A DNA stretch of 64,000 nucleotides from Spirochaetota bacterium (lineage in GTDB: Bacteria; Spirochaetota; UBA4802; UBA5550), in NCBI GenBank assembly GCA_017999915.1, contig JAGNKX010000001.1, positions 817,440 to 881,439 on the forward strand. The letters are read 5' to 3'. Each line of letters begins with the position of its first letter. Within the stretch, counting starts at the first letter, position 1. The position numbers and the translations under genes were made by a program. Shown here piece by piece: positions 54,013 to 61,930 of this stretch. The notes beneath the pieces are model-generated. The model did not search any database, was not told where the DNA came from, and worked only from the letters and a program-made list of their open reading frames with translations.

Positions 54013-54099
54013 ATGAGTGTAATTGTCTTATTAGAAATAATAAGGGCAATAGTCTTGCTCACTATCGCCCTTGTTAACTTGGCCAGATTGTTTCTGTAG
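54013..54099 (+). CDS. Tiny hydrophobic peptide, candidate type I toxin
   Basis: This 28-codon frame is preceded by AAAGGAGGAAGG, a near-perfect ribosome-binding site. The peptide is almost entirely Leu, Ile, Val and Ala with one Glu and two Arg (MSVIVLLEIIRAIVLLTIAL...), so it should form a single amphipathic membrane helix. Toxins such as TisB (29 residues) have the same size and character, but there is no sequence homology I can prove. A strong terminator follows 11 bases after the stop, making a one-gene transcript with an unusually long (about 130-base) leader. It could alternatively be a small phage membrane protein. Confidence 0.55.
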   Translation: MSVIVLLEIIRAIVLLTIALVNLARLFL

Positions 54100-54109
54100 T
54101 TACAAACCT

Positions 54110-54160
54110 GAACCTGGGAGATATATAACCATGTATGTCTTCCAGGTTCAAATCTTTTTT
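54110..54160 (+). terminator. Terminator of the small peptide gene
   Basis: GAACCTGGGAGA (54110-54121) pairs with TCTTCCAGGTTC (54138-54149) at 11 of 12 positions, followed by ATCTTTTTT. The loop of 16 bases is long, but the stem is strong. Confidence 0.8.
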
Positions 54161-54205
54161 AGATTAATTTAAATATTTTATAAGATCGTGTTCCGGATCC
54201 AGATG

Positions 54206-54256
54206 CCTATCAGGCTTCACCGTTGCCCCTGTATTGCGTTTTATTTCGGTTGGTAG
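54206..54256. repeat. 51-base direct repeat, copy 1
   Basis: This sequence matches 39 of 51 bases with 54746-54796, aligned without gaps. The pair flanks the 61-residue gene, and copy 2 abuts the end of the integrase gene. Neither copy is inside a gene. On the minus strand both read as the same short coding tail (Asn-Lys-Thr ... Asn-Gly-Glu-x-stop), hinting at a decayed duplicated gene end. The remaining interval 54257-54528 holds no gene and several small hairpins (for example GGGG/CCCC near 54457-54474). Confidence 0.5.
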
Positions 54257-54528
54257 GGGAATGGGTGGGTAAATCCATGGCTATCGCAGATATTATATGA
54301 TAGTTAGTGTTCTATGCAATAATATACCAGCGAGGATCGCCGGTGTAAACATAAATAAAGGGCGGCTATTTGCCCCCCCTTCATAGTCAATAATCAGCCG
54401 ATATAGGGCTGATAAATAAGAGATCCCCATGCATCCTTGGCCGGTAGGTTCTTCGGGGGCTATTAATACCCCGGTGGGGGATGACGGGATCTCAAGCTAT
54501 TACATAGCAGCAAAGATTGCTATAAATG

Positions 54529-54714
54529 TCAAGCAAACATATGCTGCAGATCGCTCTCCAGTATAGCAGCCATCGAATAGAGATTCTTTTCTGTAATCTC
54601 CAAATCTTGTGCTTGGCACATAGAGACGAGTTGGTCCCGCAGCCGATCCTCTGTGTACCGCATTGTTAACTGCGGAAATCGTTTCGGGTCCAGTGTTAGA
54701 TTGATATTGTCCAT
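54529..54714 (-). CDS. Small protein of unknown function beside the integrase
   Basis: This 61-residue protein is acidic and helical (NINLTLDPKRFPQLTMRYTED ... ITEKNLYSMAAILESDL). It has no recognised domain. A GAGGAA site six bases upstream makes it a likely real gene. Its place downstream of the integrase on the same strand would suit an excision or accessory factor, but it lacks a helix-turn-helix that I can see. The 51-base repeat flanks it on both sides. Confidence 0.55.
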   Translation of the reverse strand: MDNINLTLDPKRFPQLTMRYTEDRLRDQLVSMCQAQDLEITEKNLYSMAAILESDLQHMFA

Positions 54715-54745
54715 TAAATTCCTCGTTGCATTATAGTTGTAATAG

Positions 54746-54796
54746 CCTTTCAGACTTCACCATTGGCCTTGTGGCGCGTTTTATTTGAGAGGGTAG
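54746..54796. repeat. 51-base direct repeat, copy 2
   Basis: This is the partner of 54206-54256 (39 of 51 positions identical). It lies between the integrase stop at 54809 and the start of the 61-residue gene. Confidence 0.5.
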
Positions 54797-54808
54797 TGTC
54801 TCTCTCTG

Positions 54809-55753
54809 TTATTCATTTATCACATCCAAACCTTTGAGATAATTTTGCGTGATTGTGACATTGCTATGCCCCAGCAGTTTGGAAACCCTGTAAATATCAT
54901 GGTCCCTTGAATATTCGGTCACGGCAAAATAATGCCGCAGGTCGTGGACGCTGTATTCTGCCTGAATGGTCCCAGTCTTAATGAGGACCTTGATCCCGTA
55001 TCGGAAAGACTCCGCTATCCCGCCGGCAGTGCGATCGGCAAAGGGCCGCCCCCCCAAGGGCTTGAGGGCTTTTAGGATCTCCGGGGTCAGTTTTCCCTTT
55101 TGCTCCCTGCCCTTTGTCTCACAGGTGTATCGTCCCTCCCTGATCGTTAGGCTGGGCAAGGACCCTACCCGCAGGCCTGCGCCGGACATCGTTATAACCG
55201 CTGCCCTGGTGGATCCGGAAAAATAATCAATGATGGCGTCCATTTCCTTTGCGTCGGGGATCCGGACGGTTTTCGTTGCCATGCGTTTGGGCCGCGCCCG
55301 TGTCCCCCGGAAGGGATTGGTAATAAACGAGTACCGCCGATCGAGCCAAGTAAAATAAGCCGATACCGCCGCCACATCTCGCCTGATCGATGCCGCTGCC
55401 ATCCTCTCTGCTTTTAACGCATATATAAAATCATCCGCTGCAGCTGGGGTCAGAGTAACGGGTTGGTGTCCATTCGATTGGCACCAGCCATCAAACCGAT
55501 CCAAGGCGGAACGATAGGCCCGCCGTGTGTGTTTGGAAACCAATGTTGTCAAATAGTGTTCACGTTCCTTTGGATAATTGACTTTTTCTGCATCTACCAA
55601 TTTCTGTATCGTTGCCTTGTATTCATCCGCAAGAGCTGCGCTTGCTATTTTCTGCTGCAGCTCCTCGGGTAGATCATTAAAATCAGGTTTCTCGTGGGCG
55701 AGATATTTAACGATCTTGTTTAATACATCCCCGTTTAATTTGGTTACTTCCAT
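54809..55753 (-). CDS. int: Tyrosine recombinase/integrase
   Basis: This 314-residue site-specific recombinase has a complete catalytic set: Arg195 in GAGLRVGSL, Lys214 in ETKG, His270 and Arg273 in VHDLRHYFA, His296 in LGHSN and Tyr305 in TQNYL. The N-terminal SAM-like core-binding domain is at about 60-150. It is more XerC/D-like than lambda-Int-like and has an additional ~55-residue N-terminal helix region. It is the plausible enzyme for integration at the tRNA-Arg junction about 11 kb away. A palindrome lies 26 bases upstream of its start. Confidence 0.9.
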   Translation of the reverse strand: MEVTKLNGDVLNKIVKYLAHEKPDFNDLPEELQQKIASAALADEYKATIQKLVDAEKVNYPKEREHYLTTLVSKHTRRAYRSALDRFDGWCQSNGHQPVTLTPAAADDFIYALKAERMAAASIRRDVAAVSAYFTWLDRRYSFITNPFRGTRARPKRMATKTVRIPDAKEMDAIIDYFSGSTRAAVITMSGAGLRVGSLPSLTIREGRYTCETKGREQKGKLTPEILKALKPLGGRPFADRTAGGIAESFRYGIKVLIKTGTIQAEYSVHDLRHYFAVTEYSRDHDIYRVSKLLGHSNVTITQNYLKGLDVINE

Positions 55754-55779
55754 TGGGATTATCCCTTGTCATTTTGTGT

Positions 55780-55837
55780 CTATTTGATAATATAAGATTA
55801 TCAAATAGATTGGTCAAGTTATTATCTGAAAAAATTG
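55780..55837. promoter_or_regulatory. Operator-like palindrome and direct repeat upstream of the integrase
   Basis: A perfect 12-bp inverted repeat CTATTTGATAAT / ATTATCAAATAG (55780-55791, 55797-55808) precedes the integrase. From 55798 it forms part of a 40-base sequence repeated at 59403-59442: TTATCAAATA at the start and TTATCTGA exactly 24 bases later in both copies. A related TTATCAGATAT lies at 56071. The pattern suggests binding sites for an element-encoded regulator, or recombination sites. Confidence 0.55.
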
Positions 55838-56106
55838 GACATGAGATTATGTAGCAATTTAATAAATGCAAGCTCGACCGATTGTTTTATTATTTTGCAT
55901 TATATTTGCCTGGATGCCTTGGCTCGGGTTGATAATCGGCGGGGTAATTGACTTTCAATAGGGGGTTTGATATCTTGCCGGTTAGGAGTTGTTAAGGGGA
56001 GTTATAGAGCCTTGGACCCGTGTAGTTAGGCACTATTTGTAATATAAATTCATAAAAAATCACTGATCTATTATCAGATATCTCAAATATAAGTTAAAGT
56101 AATTTA

Positions 56107-56421
56107 TTATTTTAAATTTTTCATATATTCTGCTTGTATTTCCGGATCAAGCTCGGGGTGATATTTATATTCAGTTGAATTTTCCCAACATTTAAAATCT
56201 GGTTCATAAAAATACCATATATTATTTTCGAATTTATACACACCGGCATATTTATTAAAATCAAGTTTATCTAATTCGATATTTTTCAGCAGATTCATTG
56301 ATTTAAGAAATGATTCCACAACCTTTACAGTCTTTAAATTATCTCGTAAATAAAAAACATCAACCTCTTTGCCGATATCTTTCGAATATACTTTTCCGTT
56401 GCAAAATATTATTGTGTCCAT
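56107..56421 (-). CDS. AT-rich cassette protein of unknown function
   Basis: This 104-residue protein is unlike anything I recognise. It starts DTIIFCNGKVYSKDI, has a helical DNLKTVKVVESFLKSMNLL segment and a late aromatic stretch (KFENNIWYFYEPDFKCWEN). It is rich in Lys, Asn and Ile as expected for very AT-rich DNA. No ribosome site is evident. It may be part of the same transcript as the following gene (56691-57164), which lies upstream of it on the minus strand with a gap of about 270 bases. Confidence 0.55.
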   Translation of the reverse strand: MDTIIFCNGKVYSKDIGKEVDVFYLRDNLKTVKVVESFLKSMNLLKNIELDKLDFNKYAGVYKFENNIWYFYEPDFKCWENSTEYKYHPELDPEIQAEYMKNLK

Positions 56422-56690
56422 AAATATGACCGAAATATTATTCTCAAACTTTAATAATACTTATAGAATATTTTAAAGAACCTAATTCTAAAGCACTTAA
56501 AGGTCTTTTTCATATCCGAGTTGAAAGCAACCAATATATTCATAAACAATTATAATACCAGTAAGCATTAAGACTTGATACTATTTAAGGTCACATAATT
56601 TTAACCAGACAGAATTTGAAATATATTTAATGGTTCATTTAACAATTAAACAAATCATTTTTTTGTCATTCAAAACAATGACTAAAGAAT

Positions 56691-57164
56691 TTAGAAAGGA
56701 AGTTTTCCAATGATAGTACCTAATATTCCTATAGTCAATCCCCAAAATGCAAGTTTGTAGGAAATTCTCACTTGGTCATCTAAATGATTGAAATAGTAAT
56801 AATGCCGATATAAAATACTCATTCCAGTAAATATCTCGATTTCAAATATCCCAAATTTATCAATATCAATATTTAATTGATTTAACGATCTAAAATTCAG
56901 CATAGCATGGCCTCTTTTAATACCCATACTGCTGGCACCATAAGCAATTCTATAAATCGAATGTTTTTCTATTTTATTAGTAATTTTTACAATCCTGTAT
57001 TTCCATGGCTTTAAATTGAAATCCTTATTATTCCCTTTTATTAACTGGCATAAATCTTCATTATTGAGATATACCAAGTTGTTTGATAAATGTGAATCAT
57101 TTTTATTGCTCTTTATTTTTAAAGGCTTAACAAGTTGAAAAGTATTTCCACCATATTTATTCAT
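56691..57164 (-). CDS. AT-rich cassette protein with C-terminal membrane helix
   Basis: This 157-residue unknown protein has a soluble N-terminal part (KPLKIKSNKND, IVKITNKIEKHSIYRIAYG) and a probable membrane helix at the very end (KLAFWGLTIGILGTIIGKL). An N-in tail-anchored topology would leave the body in the cytoplasm. AGAGGA five bases before the ATG at 57164 makes this a better start than 57206. It is divergent from the MORN gene, which fits a two-component cassette with a membrane partner. No homologous family is recognised. Confidence 0.55.
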   Translation of the reverse strand: MNKYGGNTFQLVKPLKIKSNKNDSHLSNNLVYLNNEDLCQLIKGNNKDFNLKPWKYRIVKITNKIEKHSIYRIAYGASSMGIKRGHAMLNFRSLNQLNIDIDKFGIFEIEIFTGMSILYRHYYYFNHLDDQVRISYKLAFWGLTIGILGTIIGKLPF

Positions 57165-57579
57165 CAATTTCCTCTTTCTGTTATGTTCAATAAATAAATT
57201 TCTCATATTATTGTAGGCTTAGTTCTTTTCTGAAAAATATGTGATAGAATAAATAGTGAATTGTCAAATGATATTAAAAATTATCTGGATAATAATGAAA
57301 ATTCCAACATGCTATCTTTCTATTTATTGTTAGCGGATGTAAAATTATACTCATAAACAATATTAATGTTAGTAGCTCATTTCTTGACACATTGGTGTAT
57401 TAATGACTAATGATGCAAAAAGCTTGACAAAGAGATTAATTTTAAGTTTTATAAAGACTCAGTATTATGTGGGTTTATTGTTTCTTGATAGAGCATTTAT
57501 ATTTTAAGTGATAATTGATTATAACCGAAGTTTTGTTTGCATTTATTAATCAATAAAAAATTTAAGAGGTATATTTATA
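57165..57579. other. AT-rich divergent promoter region of the cassette
   Basis: This stretch separates the divergent membrane-protein and MORN genes. A TTGACA at 57424-57429 with AT-rich -10 candidates around 57447-57455 could drive the MORN gene, leaving a leader of about 120 bases. No coding sequence or palindrome is evident. Confidence 0.4.
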
Positions 57580-59193
57580 ATGTCATTAAATGATAATAAT
57601 CTTGTTCAATTTTATAATATCTATAATATTCAACGGACAGCCCGGGCCACAAATGCTACTGCGATGATGACCCTTGATATTGCAAAATCAAACAGAGAGA
57701 TAGCACATTATGCACAGCAGTCTTTCGAATTAGATCAAATGCGTGCAACAGTTGAAGTCGAAATGGCAATGACGGCTGCGGAAAACAATAAACAATTGAA
57801 AGCTATCAGTAATGATTTGACGGAAATTGGTTTTTCTATTTATAAAATGACCAATCGCCTTGACGCCGGTCTGGGAAAAGTAAAAGACGCAATTAAAGAC
57901 CAAACTGAAATTCATAAAAAGCATTATGATAAATTAGAAAGAGAAAAAGTTTTAAAAGAAATTTTATATAACATGAAGAAATATCAAGATTACTGTGAGA
58001 GTATGGGCGATCAGTTGCAATTAGGTTTTGGCGGAAAAATATTATTAAATCTTGTTAAAAACTACAACTTTGAGACAAAGGATTTAGCAGATATAAAAGA
58101 TAAAGAATATTATGATAAAATCATAAGTAATGCTGAAAAGTCATGGAAAAGCCTAAATAAAGAATCCAGAGAAGAATTTGAGAATTTTGAAAACGTATAC
58201 TATACTTATAAGGAATTATATAAAATAAATATACATGAAACTGTCACCAGATTGTTTCCGATTGATATAAAAAAGGAAGACAAAGAAAAAGATCAAATAA
58301 TAAAAAAACAGAAACAGTATATAGAAAAGCACATAACAATTTTGGAAAATATAGAAGAACATATAAATACTTTTCTGGCACATCATCCAAAGGTACGTGA
58401 ATATTATCCGTATGTATCCGAATATGTTGGGGATTACAAAGATGACAAAAAACATGGACAGGGGACTAATACATGGTTTGATGGAAGTAAGTATACCGGG
58501 GAATGGAAAGATGGTGAAATAAATGGACAGGGGACGCATACATGGCCCGATGGAAGTAAGTATGTCGGGGAATGGAAAAATGGTGAAATAAATGGACAGG
58601 GGACCTATACATGGCCCGATGGAAGTAAGTATGTCGGGGAATGGAATGATATTAAACAAAACGGGCAGGGAACCAAGACGTGGCTCGATGGAAGTAAGTA
58701 TGTCGGGGAATGGAAAGATGGAAAAGTAAATGGACAGGGGACTAAGACGTGGTCTGATGGAAGGAAGTATGTCGGGGAATGGGTAGATGGTAAAATAAAT
58801 GGACAGGGGACCTATACATGGCCCGATGGAAGTAAGTATGTCGGGGAATGGAAAGATAATAAACAAGACGGGCAGGGGACCAATACGGAGCCCGATGGAA
58901 GTAAGTATATCGGGGAATGGAAAGATGGTAAAATAAATGGACAGGGGACCCATACATGGCCTGATGGAAGGAAGTATGTCGGGGAATGGGTAGATGGTAA
59001 AATAAATGGACAGGGGACTATGACATGGCCTGATGGAAGTAAGTATGTCGGGGAATGGTGGGCTGGCTATAGAGATGGGCAGGGGGCCTACACGGAGCCC
59101 GATGGTACTAAGCATGTCGGAGAGTTTACTAAAAATATTTTAGAGAAGGGAATAATTTACAAACCTAACGGAGAAGAAATAAATATATACTAA
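57580..59193 (+). CDS. Coiled-coil protein with ten C-terminal MORN repeats
   Basis: This 537-residue protein has an N-terminal helical region (1-270) rich in Lys, Glu and Gln with coiled-coil potential (AENNKQLKAISNDLTEI, KQKQYIEKHITILENI). From residue 282 there are ten 23-residue MORN repeats of the form YVGEWKDGKINGQGTxTWPDGSK and a degenerate eleventh. MORN repeats form elongated beta hairpins that can bind lipids or other proteins. Seven of the repeats keep Trp and the NGQGT core nearly unchanged. There is no signal peptide. It lies alone on this strand in a very AT-rich segment. The function is unknown. Confidence 0.85.
   Translation: MSLNDNNLVQFYNIYNIQRTARATNATAMMTLDIAKSNREIAHYAQQSFELDQMRATVEVEMAMTAAENNKQLKAISNDLTEIGFSIYKMTNRLDAGLGKVKDAIKDQTEIHKKHYDKLEREKVLKEILYNMKKYQDYCESMGDQLQLGFGGKILLNLVKNYNFETKDLADIKDKEYYDKIISNAEKSWKSLNKESREEFENFENVYYTYKELYKINIHETVTRLFPIDIKKEDKEKDQIIKKQKQYIEKHITILENIEEHINTFLAHHPKVREYYPYVSEYVGDYKDDKKHGQGTNTWFDGSKYTGEWKDGEINGQGTHTWPDGSKYVGEWKNGEINGQGTYTWPDGSKYVGEWNDIKQNGQGTKTWLDGSKYVGEWKDGKVNGQGTKTWSDGRKYVGEWVDGKINGQGTYTWPDGSKYVGEWKDNKQDGQGTNTEPDGSKYIGEWKDGKINGQGTHTWPDGRKYVGEWVDGKINGQGTMTWPDGSKYVGEWWAGYRDGQGAYTEPDGTKHVGEFTKNILEKGIIYKPNGEEINIY
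58423..59112 (+). repeat. 69-bp tandem repeats coding the MORN region
   Basis: Ten in-frame repeats of 69 bases lie end to end. They are so alike at DNA level that a fixed phrase (GTCGGGGAATGG) recurs in almost all of them. This similarity exceeds what protein constraint needs and suggests recent unit duplication or gene conversion. Confidence 0.9.
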
Positions 59194-59229
59194 GGTCGAA
59201 GAATCGATCGGTATTTCTGGTGCCGCCCT

Positions 59230-59376
59230 AACGGTGTCGCTTCTAATTGGGAGTGGATCTTGGCCGAGAGTTAGCGGTGAGCGAGCATCCACAAGGCTCC
59301 CCGAAGGGGTAGTTAGATGAGTGTCCGAAGTCGGCCTGATTAGTCGGTGTATGGCAAGATCAGACTGCCCTTTTTT
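59230..59376 (+). ncRNA. Candidate structured RNA or 3' UTR after the MORN gene
   Basis: The sequence is GC-richer than its surroundings and holds GTGGAT/ATCCAC (59253-59258, 59287-59292), a CCCC-GAA-GGGG hairpin (59299-59309) and a GGCA...TGCC hairpin followed by TTTTTT at 59371-59376. It could be the 3' UTR and terminator of the MORN gene or an independent RNA. No known family is recognised. Confidence 0.35.
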
Positions 59377-59402
59377 ATTTACTTGTAAAATGTCCGATTA
59401 TG

Positions 59403-59442
59403 TTATCAAATAAATATATCAAGTTGTTATCTGATAATAAGA
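59403..59442. repeat. Right copy of the 40-nt direct repeat
   Basis: The sequence shares TTATCAAATA, TCAAGTT and TTATCTGA with 55798-55837, with the same 24-base spacing. TTATCTGATAA (59427-59437) is nearly palindromic. The two copies bracket the AT-rich cassette. Confidence 0.55.
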
Positions 59443-59464
59443 TCTTAACATTTAAATCTGCATA

Positions 59465-59677
59465 TTAACAACAAGTCGAATTATTTCTGATATTATTGTA
59501 TTTAATTTTCCCTATAGCCTCCCATAATTCATCACAACAAGTAAAGCAGATATACCTCTCATATTGACCACCAGCTATACTTTTAAATTGACGATCCCAA
59601 ATTTTAAATGGAACACGTACGTTAAATAAAAGTTCATTTAAACGACCACAAAAATCACATTTGCCATATTTTTCCAC
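59465..59677 (-). CDS. Small zinc-finger-like protein
   Basis: This protein of about 70 residues has a CDFC pair near residue 7, a CFTCC pair near residue 46 and a Cys-Cys end. The two CxxC pairs can hold one zinc ion. AAAGGAG sits six bases before the GTG at 59677, which I prefer to the TTG two codons upstream. The gene precedes nothing obvious on its strand and ends near the cassette boundary. Small Cys proteins are common beside phage packaging genes, but no specific role can be given. Confidence 0.55.
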   Translation of the reverse strand: MEKYGKCDFCGRLNELLFNVRVPFKIWDRQFKSIAGGQYERYICFTCCDELWEAIGKIKYNNIRNNSTCC

Positions 59678-59721
59678 ATTCAACTCCTTTAATAATTTTA
59701 TTAAGCCCTTGATTTATAATC

Positions 59722-61245
59722 TTATTTTCCATTACCCATTATTACACTGGGAAATCGCTTTTTGATCTCATTTAATTTCTGATTAAAAAAATCCGGATCA
59801 GATGGTAGAGGGTTTATTCGTCGTTGCTCTTGTATTGTCTCTTTGTAATCCGATTTTAAAATCACACCAGGTGTTTTATTAACAACGTAACGCTCAATTA
59901 TACCTGCAAGAGAGTCTGGGGCGTCATCATGTCGGGCTAACTCGTTATAATCTAAAACCTGCTGTAGATATGCCCCGGTCACATTCGATGAAAATCGGAT
60001 CTTATCCCAGTTTTTAAGTACAAGATCAGTGATGCGTAAAAATTTATTGGTGGTTGCTTTCTTCTCTCGGACATAGAGCTTCCGCCGGCGCAGCTCGTGG
60101 GCAATAGCTCCCTCGTCTTTGTTGGTTTCCACGGTTAGGCTTTGCACGGTATAAGTTTTACACAGGGTTTCGATTTTCTCATAGTAAGCCTCATCCACGA
60201 TCTTTTTCCAGACAAAACCACCGACTATATAGATCAGGCCCTCATGTTCTCCCCCAATAGTTAAAGCTGAATAATCCCCGCTGGACTCCTCGGAATAGGC
60301 TGGATCAAAATATGCAATGACTTTCAGGCCCTCCGGCGGTTCCGCATAGATCGGCTCCGGGAATATCCGGCTAATCTGATCCGTGGGTCTTTGTTGGTAC
60401 TGTGCGGCCCATATCCGCGCATCAACCTCCCGCTTGGTGCGTGCAAGAGCCTCTGATGAATACTCTGTTGGCCATAAGGCCTCGCCTGCCTTACGTCCAC
60501 AAGGATCCGGCTTATCCTCGGTAGGATCCGCAAGGGCGGGTAACTCTAAAACCGTCCAGTCACCATATTCTTGATCCCGCTCCATGATACGGGCCGCAAG
60601 ATCCCGAGTACCCCAGCGGTGCATACAGAGGACCACAGCACCGCCTTTATGCAACCTTGTGATAAATCCCTGATACCATTCCCATAAATGTTCGAGCTGG
60701 GCCTCGGAACGAGCAACCTCCCAGTTTTTAATAGGGTCATCAATGATACCGATATCGGCACCGCGGCCATAGATCGGGCCGCCAACACCGCAGGCTACCA
60801 GCATCCCGCCGGCGTCTGTCTGGTATCGCTGCTGTGATCGCGCGCTCTTGTTCAACCGGGTTTGAAATACATGTTTGTATTCAGCGGTTTCCATTAGGTT
60901 CAGTTGATAGCGAGAAAAGTCCTCGGCAAGATCTGCACCATAAGATGCCAGGATGATATTGCGGGCAGGGTTCCTGCCGAATAGCCAGGGGGTAAATAAA
61001 CGTGATACGGTATAGCTTTTCCCATGGCGTGGGGGCATGGCAACAAAAAGCCGTTTGATTGCTCCCCGTTCGACCCCTTCAAGGTGCCGGGTAATGATCT
61101 CGACATGCTTTGTCCCCAGGGGGAATTTGGCCCGGAATATTGGGTCAACGTATCGGCCAAACATCGCCAGGTCCTGGCCGCATACGTCCTGAATATATGC
61201 CGGCAGGTTTTCATCAAGAATAGAGCTGTAATCCATCTTGATCAC
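59722..61245 (-). CDS. terL: Phage terminase large subunit
   Basis: This 507-residue packaging motor has an N-terminal ATPase with Walker A PPRHGKS (71-77) and Walker B GIIDDP near 168, followed by the coupling motif. The C-terminal RNase H-like nuclease has Asp in FDPAYSEESSGDY, ETNKDEGAI and the late RHDDAPDSLAG. It moves DNA into the capsid and cuts concatemers. It starts with GTG overlapping the small subunit's stop by four bases. The Terminase_6 type fits tailed phages. No portal or capsid gene is visible in the window. Confidence 0.93.
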   Translation of the reverse strand: MIKMDYSSILDENLPAYIQDVCGQDLAMFGRYVDPIFRAKFPLGTKHVEIITRHLEGVERGAIKRLFVAMPPRHGKSYTVSRLFTPWLFGRNPARNIILASYGADLAEDFSRYQLNLMETAEYKHVFQTRLNKSARSQQRYQTDAGGMLVACGVGGPIYGRGADIGIIDDPIKNWEVARSEAQLEHLWEWYQGFITRLHKGGAVVLCMHRWGTRDLAARIMERDQEYGDWTVLELPALADPTEDKPDPCGRKAGEALWPTEYSSEALARTKREVDARIWAAQYQQRPTDQISRIFPEPIYAEPPEGLKVIAYFDPAYSEESSGDYSALTIGGEHEGLIYIVGGFVWKKIVDEAYYEKIETLCKTYTVQSLTVETNKDEGAIAHELRRRKLYVREKKATTNKFLRITDLVLKNWDKIRFSSNVTGAYLQQVLDYNELARHDDAPDSLAGIIERYVVNKTPGVILKSDYKETIQEQRRINPLPSDPDFFNQKLNEIKKRFPSVIMGNGK

Positions 61246-61721
61246 TGCTGCCTCGCAATAAACAATGCCACGAGTTCCTTTTTTACCGCCATCGGGATCT
61301 CATGAGTTGTGATATGCTGTAAGGGCTTGTCTGGATCGCCCTGGATCCGGGTTGTTTCCGGAATATCATAACAGGCAAATACTCCCCGGCGAGCCTCATT
61401 ATATGCCCGGGTGAGGGCTGCAATATCCTTCGGGTCCGTAGTGACCTGCAGAGTCTTGAGGATTACCGTGGCCAATTTCTGATTCCCTTTAGCGTATTGG
61501 TCTTTGATCTCCAACTGCCTTGATACAAGCTTCTCTGTGTATTTTTCAATCTGCTTTTGAGTGGTTTTTCGGTCAGTTTCGGTTTTAGCCATCCGCCATT
61601 TTTCAGTTTTAATATGTGACCGTATCGTTTCATACGGCACATTAAATTGTTCCGATAACTGCTGTGGCTTGGTCCCGGATAGATAGGCAGCCCGTATTGT
61701 AGGCCAATCGACTGTACTCAT
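61242..61721 (-). CDS. terS: Putative phage terminase small subunit
   Basis: This 159-residue protein lies directly upstream of terL with a four-base overlap. It begins with a helix-turn-helix (TIRAAYLSGTKPQQLSEQFNVPYETIRSHIK) typical of small terminases that recognise the packaging site, followed by a long helical oligomerisation region (KTTQKQIEKYTEKLVSRQLEI). A conserved ends-with-Gln tail follows. The assignment relies on the HTH plus position. Confidence 0.75.
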   Translation of the reverse strand: MSTVDWPTIRAAYLSGTKPQQLSEQFNVPYETIRSHIKTEKWRMAKTETDRKTTQKQIEKYTEKLVSRQLEIKDQYAKGNQKLATVILKTLQVTTDPKDIAALTRAYNEARRGVFACYDIPETTRIQGDPDKPLQHITTHEIPMAVKKELVALFIARQQ

Positions 61722-61751
61722 GCATTAACCTCTTGCCTTATTGTCTTTCTT

Positions 61752-61926
61752 GGGGGATCCAGCGGGTTTAAGGCCCGCTGATCCCCCCCTTATAAAAGAT
61801 TTAAATCTTTTATATCTTTTACTAAATGGGGATGAAACGATGCTGAAACACCCCAAAACAAGGGGTAAGACCATGCTGCAATGTGGGGGAAATGATGCTG
61901 CAATGGGGAGGAAACGATGCTGTAAA
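61752..61926. other. Hairpin, palindrome and short repeats between terS and the upstream gene
   Basis: This non-coding block has a strong hairpin, GGGGGATCCAGCGGG pairing with CCCGCTGATCCCCC (61752-61766, 61774-61788). It also has a perfect 22-base AT-rich palindrome (61792-61813) and three copies of a TGGGGA(N)GAAACGATGCTG-like unit (61827, 61884 and 61904). The latter two are spaced 20 bases apart. It lies just upstream of the packaging genes, so it could be a pac/cos site, an iteron origin or a control region. Confidence 0.5.
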
Positions 61927-61930
61927 TTGA

